Shown piece by piece: positions 8,184-16,118 of a stretch of 64,000 nt of DNA. The translations under genes and the position numbers were made by a program. Source of the stretch: Heteroscillospira sp050943935. GTDB taxonomy: Bacteria; Bacillota; Clostridia; Oscillospirales; Oscillospiraceae. The notes under the pieces were generated by a model, which saw nothing but the letters and a program-made list of their open reading frames with translations, searched no databases and was not told where the DNA came from. Each line of letters starts with the position of its first letter. The stretch's first letter is position 1. The stretch is taken from NCBI GenBank assembly GCA_050943935.1, contig JBMNQC010000002.1, positions 62,001 through 126,000 on the forward strand, in the 5' to 3' direction.

Positions 8184-9167
8184 ATGACTGCATTTGTAAA
8201 GAAACACTATGCCCTGGCCTTGCTTATTCTGGCTGTTATCGTGCCGCTGTTTATCAGCTCATCCTATATCATGGTAGTTTTAAACACCGCTATTTCCTAC
8301 TCCATATGCGCCCTTGGCGTATATGTGGTGCTTGGACTTACCGGACAGATGAGTCAGGCTCAGGCCGCATTCTTCGCCGCAGGCGCTTACGGAAGCGCAT
8401 ATTTCAGTTCAACCATGGGCCTGCCCGTATGGCTCACCATCTTCATCGGCGTTGGCATAAGCGCTCTCGCCGGACTTGTCATAGGCGTGCCCACCCTGAA
8501 GCTCAGCGGCAGATATCTAACTATCACTACCCTGGGCTTTACCATCATCGTCAAGCTTATCCTGGACAACTGGAACAGCGTCACCAAGGGCTCCGACGGT
8601 ATGCGGGGCATCCCCACTCTGAACCTCTTTGGCTTTGATTTCTCCAGCAAGCACTCCATGTTCTATTTTGCACTATTCATGCTTGTAGTCTCCATGCTGT
8701 TTGTCCGGAGGCTGCGCGACGGCGAATTCGGCATGGCGCTAAAAATGGTGCGAGACAACGATGACGCAGCTCAGGCCTGCGGAATCAACATTGCTTTTTA
8801 CAAAACCGTCGCCTTCGTCATAGGAGGTATGCTGGGCGGTCTTGGCGGCACCGTATATGCACACACCATATGCTATATTCAGCCCGCCGACTTTGCCGTT
8901 ACCATGTCCCAGAATATACTTATAATGGTGGTCGTTGGCGGATACAAGTGGATGGCAGGCGCGGTAATAGGCGGTATTGTCATAACAATCCTGCCCGAGG
9001 TGCTGCGATTCATGTCCGACTATCGCATACTGTTTTACGGAATCATGGTCTGCCTGGTTATTGCATTCATGCCCGGCGGAATCTGCGAGGGACTTATGCG
9101 AATTAATGATTTTGTAGGCAAAAAGCTGAACTTGCACAAGGAGGCGGATGTGAATGCCGATTCTTAA
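8184..9167 (+). CDS. livM: Branched-chain amino acid-type ABC transporter permease (LivM)
   Basis: A 327-residue second permease with multiple membrane segments. The family core GLTGQMSQAQAAFFAAGAY and the contact loop RDGEFGMALKMVRDNDDAAQ (about residues 180-200) are clear. RBS GGGAGG precedes the ATG. The end overlaps livG by 14 bp, so translation of the two is coupled. Confidence 0.93.
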   Translation: MTAFVKKHYALALLILAVIVPLFISSSYIMVVLNTAISYSICALGVYVVLGLTGQMSQAQAAFFAAGAYGSAYFSSTMGLPVWLTIFIGVGISALAGLVIGVPTLKLSGRYLTITTLGFTIIVKLILDNWNSVTKGSDGMRGIPTLNLFGFDFSSKHSMFYFALFMLVVSMLFVRRLRDGEFGMALKMVRDNDDAAQACGINIAFYKTVAFVIGGMLGGLGGTVYAHTICYIQPADFAVTMSQNILIMVVVGGYKWMAGAVIGGIVITILPEVLRFMSDYRILFYGIMVCLVIAFMPGGICEGLMRINDFVGKKLNLHKEADVNADS

Positions 9168-9927
9168 AACACATGAGCTGACCATATCCTTCGGCGGCCT
9201 GACAGCAATTGACCATCTGGACTTTGAAATGGAGCCCGGCACAGTCCGGGGACTCATCGGTCCCAACGGCTCCGGAAAGAGCACCTTTATAAATCTGCTC
9301 ACAGGCTTTTACCGTCCCGACAGCGGCACCGTGGAAATAGACGGCCAGGTCATCACCTATGACAAAACCCACACCCATGTCCAAAAGGGCATAGCCCGCA
9401 CCTTTCAGCACACCCGTATCTTCGACGGGCTTACTGTGGAAGAAAACGTCATGTCCGGCTGTATATATCAGTCCGGGGCCAACCTGTTTTCCAAAATACT
9501 CTTTTCAGGAAGAAGCCGCCGCGACTATGCAGAAAACATGGAAAAAGCCCACGAAATTCTTGATTTCATGGGGCTGTCCTCTGTGGCTAAAAAGAACGCG
9601 GGCAAGATACCCTATGGTCAGCAGCGCTTTTTGGAAATCGCCAGAGCTCTGGCAACGGGCCCAAAGGTACTGCTGCTGGACGAACCCGCCGCAGGTATGA
9701 CAAATCAGGAGATGGACCATCTGGTCGAACTTATAGGCAAGTTCCGCGAAAAGGGTCTGGCCGTGGTGCTTATAGAGCACCATACCGCTCTGGTAAAAAG
9801 CGTCGCTGACCAGCTGACCGTGCTGAACTTCGGCAGAAAAATAGCCGATGGAAATCCGGATGATGTCCTCAGCGACCCCGAGGTCATCCGCGCATATTTG
9901 GGAGGTGACATTCTTGCCGGCAACTAA
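9154..9927 (+). CDS. livG: Branched-chain amino acid-type ABC transporter ATP-binding protein (LivG)
   Basis: A 257-residue ATPase. Walker A is GPNGSGKST (about residue 38), Walker B LLLDEPAAG, and the switch histidine lies in IEHHTALV. The signature helix reads IPYGQQRFLEIARAL, with YGQQR in place of the usual LSGGQ core, as is normal for LivG. It begins inside livM and overlaps livF by 14 bp. Confidence 0.95.
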   Translation: MPILKTHELTISFGGLTAIDHLDFEMEPGTVRGLIGPNGSGKSTFINLLTGFYRPDSGTVEIDGQVITYDKTHTHVQKGIARTFQHTRIFDGLTVEENVMSGCIYQSGANLFSKILFSGRSRRDYAENMEKAHEILDFMGLSSVAKKNAGKIPYGQQRFLEIARALATGPKVLLLDEPAAGMTNQEMDHLVELIGKFREKGLAVVLIEHHTALVKSVADQLTVLNFGRKIADGNPDDVLSDPEVIRAYLGGDILAGN

Positions 9928-10657
9928 TAAAAACAAAGCGCTGCTGAAAGTTGAGGATGTGGTGCAGAGCTACAAAGCCGTCACCGCAGTCAATCACGTC
10001 AGCTTCGACGTAATGGAAGGCGAATTTGTCAGTATTCTGGGCGCAAACGGTGCAGGAAAGACCTCTGTAATGCGGGCTGTCAGCGGACTGAACACCATAG
10101 ACTCCGGCAAGATTTATTTTGACGGAGAAGAAGTTCAAAATCACAGCCCTGAGTCCCTGTTCAGAAAGGGCCTGGTGCAGGTTCCGGAAAACCGCCACAT
10201 GATTCCCGGCCTGAGCGTAAGAGACAACCTTATGCTTGGCGGCGCCTCCCGTGCAGGAAGGCCCACAAAAGCTCAGCTGAAAAACGACGTGGACATGGTC
10301 CTGGATGTATTCCCGGGTCTCAACAAAGTTATAAACCGCTCGGCCTGGTCTCTCTCCGGCGGCGAACAGCAGATGTGTGCCCTGGGCAGAGCCATGATGG
10401 GAAAGCCCAAGCTGCTTCTGCTGGACGAGCCCTCCCAGGGTCTGGCCCCCGTCGTTGTAAACGACCTGTTTCGCCAGATTATGAAAATAAATCAGCAGGG
10501 TATGACTGTGCTTCTGGTTGAGCAGAACGCCCACCTCGCCCTGGAAATTTCAGACAGGGTATATGTTATGCAGCTGGGCAAAATCGTCTATTCAAACGAC
10601 GCGGCCACCGCACGCAAGGACGATGAGCTGATAAGCTCCTTTATAGGCGCTGATTAA
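9914..10657 (+). CDS. livF: Branched-chain amino acid-type ABC transporter ATP-binding protein (LivF)
   Basis: A 247-residue ATPase. The TTG at 9914 is chosen because GGAGGTGA (9901-9908) lies 5 bp before it and the length then matches LivF; a longer in-frame extension would read deep into livG. Walker A GANGAGKTS, signature SLSGGEQQM, Walker B LLLDEPSQG and switch VEQNAHLA are intact. It is the last gene of the importer operon and is followed by a strong terminator. Confidence 0.93.
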   Translation: MPATNKNKALLKVEDVVQSYKAVTAVNHVSFDVMEGEFVSILGANGAGKTSVMRAVSGLNTIDSGKIYFDGEEVQNHSPESLFRKGLVQVPENRHMIPGLSVRDNLMLGGASRAGRPTKAQLKNDVDMVLDVFPGLNKVINRSAWSLSGGEQQMCALGRAMMGKPKLLLLDEPSQGLAPVVVNDLFRQIMKINQQGMTVLLVEQNAHLALEISDRVYVMQLGKIVYSNDAATARKDDELISSFIGAD

Positions 10658-10663
10658 AAATCA

Positions 10664-10712
10664 AAAAAAGCCAATGAGCTGGTGCCGCGGCACCAACTCA
10701 TTGGCTTTTTTG
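10664..10712. terminator. Strong bidirectional terminator after livF
   Basis: A long stem, AAAAAAGCCAATGAG pairing with CTCATTGGCTTTTTT, closed by an inner TGGTGCC / GGCACCA helix. It serves livF on the plus strand and the convergent kinase gene on the minus strand. Confidence 0.9.
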
Positions 10713-10714
10713 CA

Positions 10715-11284
10715 TTAACACATGACATTATGCTTTTTCCAAATCTCCACATACCGGACTATAAGCTCGGCGCAGCTTTGACTGCCTATGCTGGAGGAAT
10801 TCAGCGTGAGGTCAAAGCTGAGGGGGTCGTTCCAGACCCGGCCGGTGTGCTTCTGATAGAATTCGGCGCGTCCGGAATCTATGCGGCGTATCTTCTCACC
10901 GGCGGCGGCCTCGCTCAGGCCTTCCCTCTGGGCTATAGTGCGCACGCAGTCCTCAAATCCGGAGTGTATATTCACCCGTATAACATTGGGCATGTCCCGC
11001 AGCACATAGTCGGCTGCCCGGCCCATGATAACAAAGCTCTCCTTCTCCGCCAGCTTATGTATAATGTCCGCCTGTATACGGAACACATCCTCGGCCGCCA
11101 GGGCAGCGTCCTCCGGCGGCAGACCTTCCATATCGTTCATGGCGCTTTTAAGCCGCTCGCCGCCTATTTCCCGCAGAGCGGCATCATCATAATACGCTAC
11201 GCCCAGCATTGCGGCCACCCGCTTGCCTATGGCCACGCCGTTGCTGCCGAAGCCCCTGGATATGGTAATTATAGTCTCATTCAT
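10715..11284 (-). CDS. Cytidylate kinase-like family protein
   Basis: A 189-residue P-loop-type protein of the cytidylate kinase-like family that is widespread in Clostridia. It begins NETIITISRGFGSNGVAIG, where GFGSNGVAIG replaces a canonical Walker A, and continues LGVAYYDDAALREIG. It contains FVIMGRAADYVL and VRVNIHSGFEDCVR segments seen in this group. It is not the canonical Cmk of nucleotide synthesis, and the true substrate of this group is not known. It is monocistronic and faces away from the aromatic operon. Confidence 0.8.
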   Translation of the reverse strand: MNETIITISRGFGSNGVAIGKRVAAMLGVAYYDDAALREIGGERLKSAMNDMEGLPPEDAALAAEDVFRIQADIIHKLAEKESFVIMGRAADYVLRDMPNVIRVNIHSGFEDCVRTIAQREGLSEAAAGEKIRRIDSGRAEFYQKHTGRVWNDPLSFDLTLNSSSIGSQSCAELIVRYVEIWKKHNVMC

Positions 11285-11397
11285 ATGTTTTTCACTCCAT
11301 GCCGTGTTTGTTATATTGTATCACACGGCATAGTTTGTTTCAATAGATTTGCATTTACAATCTCTGGATAAATACTGTTTTTTTGTCGGTTTTGCTA

Positions 11398-11426
11398 TTG
11401 ACAGACAGAACTTTTAGTGCAATAAT
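11398..11426 (+). promoter_or_regulatory. Promoter of the aromatic amino acid operon
   Basis: TTGACA (11398-11403), 17-bp spacer, AATAAT (11421-11426). Transcription should start near 11433, just before the leader peptide RBS, so the leader and terminator lie inside the transcript. Confidence 0.75.
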
Positions 11427-11455
11427 TAAGCCATCAAAATTATGAGGTGTCCGTT

Positions 11456-11551
11456 TTGAAGTTTGCTGTTATCTTTGCCAGCTTTAGCTTTTACTTTACT
11501 TATTTTTTTATGAGTAAGGTCTGTTCATGCTGCAAAGATGAGGCTAACTGA
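11456..11551 (+). CDS. Phe/Tyr-rich leader peptide of the aro-pheA operon
   Basis: A 31-residue ORF from TTG 11456 to TGA 11549-11551, with GAGGTG (11444-11449) 6 bp upstream. Seven residues are Phe and two are Tyr, nine of them within residues 3-18, including the run FSFYFTYFF; this is far above chance. An SKVCSCCKDEAN tail follows. The ORF sits between the operon promoter and a perfect terminator, the geometry of a transcription-attenuation leader in which ribosome stalling on Phe codons would favour readthrough. An in-frame GTG at 11447 is a less likely start because it lies inside the RBS. No antiterminator pairing was found by eye. Confidence 0.7.
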   Translation: MKFAVIFASFSFYFTYFFMSKVCSCCKDEAN

Positions 11552-11583
11552 AATTTCGGAATTCTCCGGGTTTAGTAACAATC

Positions 11584-11615
11584 GCCCTGCGGTATGAACA
11601 CCGCAGGGCTTTTTT
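11584..11615 (+). terminator. Attenuator terminator upstream of aroF
   Basis: A perfect 10-bp stem, GCCCTGCGGT / ACCGCAGGGC, with loop ATGAAC, followed by six T residues. It lies 32 bp after the leader peptide stop and 31 bp before aroF, so it would end transcription before the operon unless bypassed. Confidence 0.85.
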
Positions 11616-11646
11616 ATTTCCCGCAAATTAAAAGGAGTGTATTCAA

Positions 11647-12651
11647 ATGATCGTCATTCTCAAGAACAACCCCAGCAAGGCCGGCTACAATGCTCTGGTA
11701 AAATGGCTCGGCGATATGAACGTGGAGGTCCACGAGATTGAAGGCAGCACCCACACCGTTCTGGGTCTGGTTGGCGACACCTCCAGCATAGACCTGGAGC
11801 TGGTACGCAGCATGGAGATAGTTCAGGACGTCAAGCGCGTCCAGGAGCCCTATAAGCAGGCCAGCCGGAAATTTCATCCCGACGACTCTGTGATAAGCAC
11901 CGGAGACACCCATATAGGCGGAGGCGACCTGCATATCATAGCAGGCCCATGCTCCATCGAGTCAGAGGAGCAGATTTGCTCCGTTGCCCGGGACGTGAAG
12001 GCCGCAGGCGCCACCCTGCTGCGCGGCGGCGCCTTCAAGCCCCGCACCTCCCCCTACACCTTCCAGGGCCTTCGCAAATACGGCATTGAGCTGCTTGTAA
12101 CCGCCAAGCAGGAGACCGGCCTGCCCATAGTCACCGAAATTATGGATATCTCCCAGCTTGAGTGCTTCGACGATGTGGACGTAATTCAGGTGGGCGCCCG
12201 GAATATGCAGAACTTCGAGCTGCTGAAGGAGCTGGGACACACGGATAAGCCCATACTCCTGAAGCGCGGTCTGAGCAGCACTTTGCAGGAGCTGCTCATG
12301 AGCGCCGAGTACATTCTCAGCGGCGGCAACCATAAGGTGATTCTCTGCGAACGCGGCATACGCACTTTTGAGACCGCCACCCGCAACACTCTGGATATCT
12401 CCGCTATCCCCCTGCTGCACGAAATGAGTCATCTGCCCGTTATTGTTGACCCCAGCCACGCCACCGGCATAGCCCGGCTGGTAACGCCCATGTCCGTGGC
12501 GGCAGCGGCGGCCGGAGCTGACGGCCTGATTGTTGAGGTACACAACGACCCAGCCAAGGCCCTCTGCGACGGTGCCCAGTCCCTCACCCCCGAGCAGTTC
12601 GCCCAGCTGGTGCATAAAGTCAACGCCGTGCGCCCCGTAGCCAGCAAATAA
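11647..12651 (+). CDS. aroF: 3-deoxy-7-phosphoheptulonate synthase (type Ib with N-terminal regulatory domain)
   Basis: A 334-residue DAHP synthase condensing PEP and erythrose 4-phosphate, the first step of the shikimate pathway. Residues ~1-70 form a ferredoxin-like regulatory domain like that of Thermotoga-type enzymes, which gives Phe/Tyr inhibition. The catalytic barrel starts at HIIAGPCSIESEEQI and keeps LLRGGAFKPRTSPY, the ILLKRGLSSTLQE segment, ILCERGIRTFE and PVIVDPSHATG. RBS AAAGGAG. It is the first structural gene after the attenuator. A second, class I DAHP synthase is encoded at 44312-45349. Confidence 0.96.
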   Translation: MIVILKNNPSKAGYNALVKWLGDMNVEVHEIEGSTHTVLGLVGDTSSIDLELVRSMEIVQDVKRVQEPYKQASRKFHPDDSVISTGDTHIGGGDLHIIAGPCSIESEEQICSVARDVKAAGATLLRGGAFKPRTSPYTFQGLRKYGIELLVTAKQETGLPIVTEIMDISQLECFDDVDVIQVGARNMQNFELLKELGHTDKPILLKRGLSSTLQELLMSAEYILSGGNHKVILCERGIRTFETATRNTLDISAIPLLHEMSHLPVIVDPSHATGIARLVTPMSVAAAAAGADGLIVEVHNDPAKALCDGAQSLTPEQFAQLVHKVNAVRPVASK

Positions 12652-12655
12652 CGCT

Positions 12656-13711
12656 ATGAAGACACTTACTATACAAACCAAACAGCGCCGCTATGATATA
12701 CGCATAGGCAGCGGCATACTTGAAAGCACAGGAGCCTGGCTCCGTGAGCTGTTTCCCGAATGTCCCTCGGTGCTGGTAATAACGGACGATACAGTAGCTC
12801 CCCTGTGGAGCGAACAGGTGATGGCCTCCATCTCCGCCGCAGGAACACCGGTACACCGGTTTGTGTTCCACAGCGGTGAGAGTTCAAAAACACTCTCCAC
12901 CGTTACGGCCATGCTGGAAACCATGGAGGAGCTTGGTATGCAGCGTTCTTCCGTGGTCGTGGCTCTCGGCGGCGGCGTGGCAGGCGACATGGCAGGTCTG
13001 GCCGCTGCGCTGTATATGCGCGGCATACCATTTATACAGATACCCACCACTCTGCTGGCAGCTCAGGATTCATCCGTCGGCGGCAAAACCGCTGTGAATC
13101 TGGGCGCGAAAAACATCGTCGGCGCATTCTGGCAGCCCTCGCTTGTGATCTGCGACTGCGACACTCTCAGCACCTTGCCGGAGCACACCTTTGCAGATGG
13201 TCTGGCGGAAATGGTAAAGCACGGCGTAATATCCGATACTGCGCTCTTTGAAATGCTGGAGTGCGGCGAACATCTCACCGACCTGGCCGCCTGCATTTAC
13301 CGCTCCGTAGCTGTGAAAGCCGGAGTTGTTCAGCAGGATGAGCGCGACACTTCTCTGCGGCAGATGCTGAACTTTGGCCACACGGTGGGCCACGCCATAG
13401 AGCAATGCACGGACTTCCGTGTCACTCACGGCAGCGCCGTAGCCGCCGGAATGTGCATAATGGCCCGTGCGTGCGAGCACGAGGGCATAGCTTTAAGCGG
13501 CACGGCGGCGCGCATAGAGGCTCTGCTCACAAGGCTGGGGCTGCCCACCGGTACCGATATTCCGCCCGCGGAGCTTTATGCCGCCTCGCTGCGGGACAAA
13601 AAGCGTGCCGGAGACGGCATATGTCTGGTGCGTGTGCGAAGTCTTGGCGACTGCTATATCAGCCGCGAGCCTGTGGCCGCGCTGGAAAAAATAATCACAG
13701 AAGGGGTATAA
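12656..13711 (+). CDS. aroB: 3-dehydroquinate synthase
   Basis: A 351-residue enzyme converting DAHP to 3-dehydroquinate, with NAD and a divalent metal. Key motifs are GGGVAGDMAGLAAA (NAD-binding), QIPTTLLAAQDSSVGGKTAVN, the metal/substrate region DGLAEMVKHGVI and NFGHTVGHAIE. It starts 4 bp after aroF. Confidence 0.96.
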   Translation: MKTLTIQTKQRRYDIRIGSGILESTGAWLRELFPECPSVLVITDDTVAPLWSEQVMASISAAGTPVHRFVFHSGESSKTLSTVTAMLETMEELGMQRSSVVVALGGGVAGDMAGLAAALYMRGIPFIQIPTTLLAAQDSSVGGKTAVNLGAKNIVGAFWQPSLVICDCDTLSTLPEHTFADGLAEMVKHGVISDTALFEMLECGEHLTDLAACIYRSVAVKAGVVQQDERDTSLRQMLNFGHTVGHAIEQCTDFRVTHGSAVAAGMCIMARACEHEGIALSGTAARIEALLTRLGLPTGTDIPPAELYAASLRDKKRAGDGICLVRVRSLGDCYISREPVAALEKIITEGV

Positions 13712-13714
13712 GCA

Positions 13715-14959
13715 ATGGATATCTCTCTCCGCCGGGCGCCTCTGCACGGAATAGTTCCCGCCATAGCCTCCAAAAGCGCGGCGCACCGCCTGCTTATCTG
13801 CGCAGCTTTGTCAGATTCCCCCACTTTCGTTGCTTTTAAAGGCACATCTAACGATATACGCGCCACTATTCAATGCATTACCGCTTTTGGATGTACTATA
13901 TCCCCCACAAGCGATGGCGTTTTGGTTCATCCTCCCGCCCACAGGCTGCGCAAGCCTCATCTGGACTGCCTTGAGTGCGGCTCCACCCTGCGTTTTATGC
14001 TGCCTGTAGCCGCCGCTCTGTTTGAGGATTTTTCCATGACGGGCCACGGCAGTCTCTCTGGCAGACCCCTGGGAGAACTTGCAAATGGAATTACCCAGCA
14101 CGGCTGCGAGATGTCCAACCACGCACTTCCATTCAGGGCCTACGGCCGTATGCACAGCGGTCTGTTTCAGCTCCCGGGCAATGTAAGCTCACAGTATATC
14201 AGCGGTCTGCTGCTGGCCCTGCCTCTGCTGGACGGGGACAGCCGTATTATACTCACCTCTCCCCTTTCATCCGCGGCCTATGTGGATATGACCATACAGG
14301 CGCTGGCGCAGTTCGGCGTGGAGGTGCGCCGCACTTCCGACGGCTGGCACGTCCCCGGCGGTCAGACGTACCGCAGTCCCGGACATATTCAGGTAGAGGG
14401 TGATTGGTCCAACGCCGCGGTATGGCTCTGCGCCGGCGCGCTGGCAGGTCCCGTGACCGTCACAGGGCTGAATCTGGATACCGTGCAGGCCGACCTGGCC
14501 ATAGTTGAGCTGCTGGGACAGATGGGCGCCAGTGTATTTCTGGGGAATGACAGCGTAACCGTATCCCGCGGCAGTCTGCGCCCGCTCACCGTGAATATAG
14601 ACCAGTACCCCGACCTGATGCCCATACTCACCATGACTCTCGCCGCAATTGACGGCTCATCCCTCATTACTAACGCCGCCAGGCTGAGGCTGAAGGAGAG
14701 CGACAGGCTCAGCTCCATGTCCGCCGCTCTGGCGGCGCTTGGGGTAAACGCCATAGAGGGCCGGGATTTTCTGGCGCTTCGCGGCGGCACCCTCTCGCCG
14801 GGTGCTGTTGACAGCGCAAACGATCACCGAATAGTCATGGCTGCGGCTCTGGCCTCCTCCTGCACAGCGCTGAGCGTTACCGGAGTCCAGGCCATAGAAA
14901 AGTCTTACCCCGAATTTTTCCGGCACTTCGCCGCTCTGGGCGGAAGTATAGTCCGGTAA
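13715..14959 (+). CDS. aroA: 3-phosphoshikimate 1-carboxyvinyltransferase (EPSP synthase)
   Basis: A 414-residue EPSP synthase that joins PEP to shikimate 3-phosphate. Recognisable elements are SKSAAHRLLICAALSD, the LECGSTLRFMLPVAAAL phosphate/PEP loop, GNVSSQYISGLLLALP and RLKESDRLSSM, with the final NDHRIVMAAALA. The length is slightly short of the usual ~430. It begins 3 bp after aroB. Confidence 0.95.
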   Translation: MDISLRRAPLHGIVPAIASKSAAHRLLICAALSDSPTFVAFKGTSNDIRATIQCITAFGCTISPTSDGVLVHPPAHRLRKPHLDCLECGSTLRFMLPVAAALFEDFSMTGHGSLSGRPLGELANGITQHGCEMSNHALPFRAYGRMHSGLFQLPGNVSSQYISGLLLALPLLDGDSRIILTSPLSSAAYVDMTIQALAQFGVEVRRTSDGWHVPGGQTYRSPGHIQVEGDWSNAAVWLCAGALAGPVTVTGLNLDTVQADLAIVELLGQMGASVFLGNDSVTVSRGSLRPLTVNIDQYPDLMPILTMTLAAIDGSSLITNAARLRLKESDRLSSMSAALAALGVNAIEGRDFLALRGGTLSPGAVDSANDHRIVMAAALASSCTALSVTGVQAIEKSYPEFFRHFAALGGSIVR

Positions 14960-14972
14960 GGAGGAATAAATA

Positions 14973-16109
14973 GTGGAACTTTCTGAACTCAGAAGCAATT
15001 TAAACGCCATAGATGATGAGATAGTCTCCCTCTTCGTACGCCGTATGGAGACTGTTAAACAGGTCTCGGAGTGCAAGGCGGGTATGAGCAAGGCTGTTAA
15101 GGACAAAAACAGGGAGCGTGAGATACTGGCCCGTGTAACCGGACTGGCCGGAGAGGAGCTGGAGAGCTACACCAAGGTGCTGTTTACCACGCTCATGTCC
15201 CTGAGCCGCTCATATCAGCACGCTTTGAGCTCGCCCGGCAGCGGAGAGCGGAAGCTGCTGGAGGCCATGGAAGCCACGCCCGCGCTTTTTCCCAAAAAAG
15301 CCGTGGTAGCCTGTCAGGGCGTGGAGGGCGCCTACTCCCAGCAGGCCTGCGATAAGCTGTTTTCTCTGCCCTCCATAATGTATTTCAGCGATTTCAACAG
15401 CGTGTTCACCGCCGTGGAAAAGGGGCTGTGCCGGTACGGCGTGCTGCCCATAGAAAACAGCACCCACGGCTCTGTATATGAGACCTACGACCTGATGCGG
15501 CGCCACAGCTTCTATATAGTGCGCTCCCTGAGACTGAAAATTGACCACGCCCTGCTCACGAAGCCCGGCGTGCCTCTGGATAAAATAAAAACCGTTATCT
15601 CCCACCCCCAGGCTCTGGGACAGTGCTCGGAGTATCTTGCCTCTCTCAGCGGCGTGACAGCCCAGCCCGTGTCCAACACCGCCGTGGCCGCCCAGATGGT
15701 GGCCCGGTCGGAGGACGAGGGCATAGCCTGTATCTCCTCCCACAACTGCGCGGATACCTACGGACTTCAGGCTCACGATATAAAGGTAGCCAACAGCGAC
15801 AGCAACTACACACGCTTTATCTGCATAGCCCGCCAGGCGGAGATATATCCCGGCGCCGACCGTATAAGCCTGATGCTCAATCTGCCCCATGAGCCCGGCG
15901 CCCTGTATGAGCTGCTGTCCCGCTTCGCGGCTCTGGACATAAATGTTCGCAAGCTTGAGAGCCGTCCAATCCCCGGCTCGGATTTTGAGTTTACCTTCTA
16001 CTTCGACATGGAGGCAAATCTCCGCGCGCCTGAGGTGCGCCGGCTAATAAGCGAGCTTGAGAGAGAAAATCCCTCCCTTGCCTTTTTGGGCAGCTATTCG
16101 GAAAGCTGA
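14973..16109 (+). CDS. pheA: Bifunctional chorismate mutase / prephenate dehydratase
   Basis: A 378-residue P-protein started by GTG 14973 after AGGAGG. Residues ~1-85 are an AroQ-type chorismate mutase (LRSNLNAIDDEIVSLFVRRM). Residues ~108-285 are prephenate dehydratase (ACQGVEGAYSQQAC, LPIENSTHGSVYETYDL, AQPVSNTAVAAQMVARS, NYTRFICIAR). Residues ~295-370 form an ACT domain with the Phe-binding ESRPIPGSDFEF segment, so feedback inhibition by Phe is expected. Its place in this operon explains why a Phe-rich leader could regulate it. Confidence 0.96.
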   Translation: MELSELRSNLNAIDDEIVSLFVRRMETVKQVSECKAGMSKAVKDKNREREILARVTGLAGEELESYTKVLFTTLMSLSRSYQHALSSPGSGERKLLEAMEATPALFPKKAVVACQGVEGAYSQQACDKLFSLPSIMYFSDFNSVFTAVEKGLCRYGVLPIENSTHGSVYETYDLMRRHSFYIVRSLRLKIDHALLTKPGVPLDKIKTVISHPQALGQCSEYLASLSGVTAQPVSNTAVAAQMVARSEDEGIACISSHNCADTYGLQAHDIKVANSDSNYTRFICIARQAEIYPGADRISLMLNLPHEPGALYELLSRFAALDINVRKLESRPIPGSDFEFTFYFDMEANLRAPEVRRLISELERENPSLAFLGSYSES

Positions 16110-16118
16110 GGTTTTTGT

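Noticed and set aside
3193..11284. A genomic island from IclR to the cytidylate kinase-like gene
   Set aside because: No integrase, tRNA junction, direct repeats or clear composition shift mark the borders.
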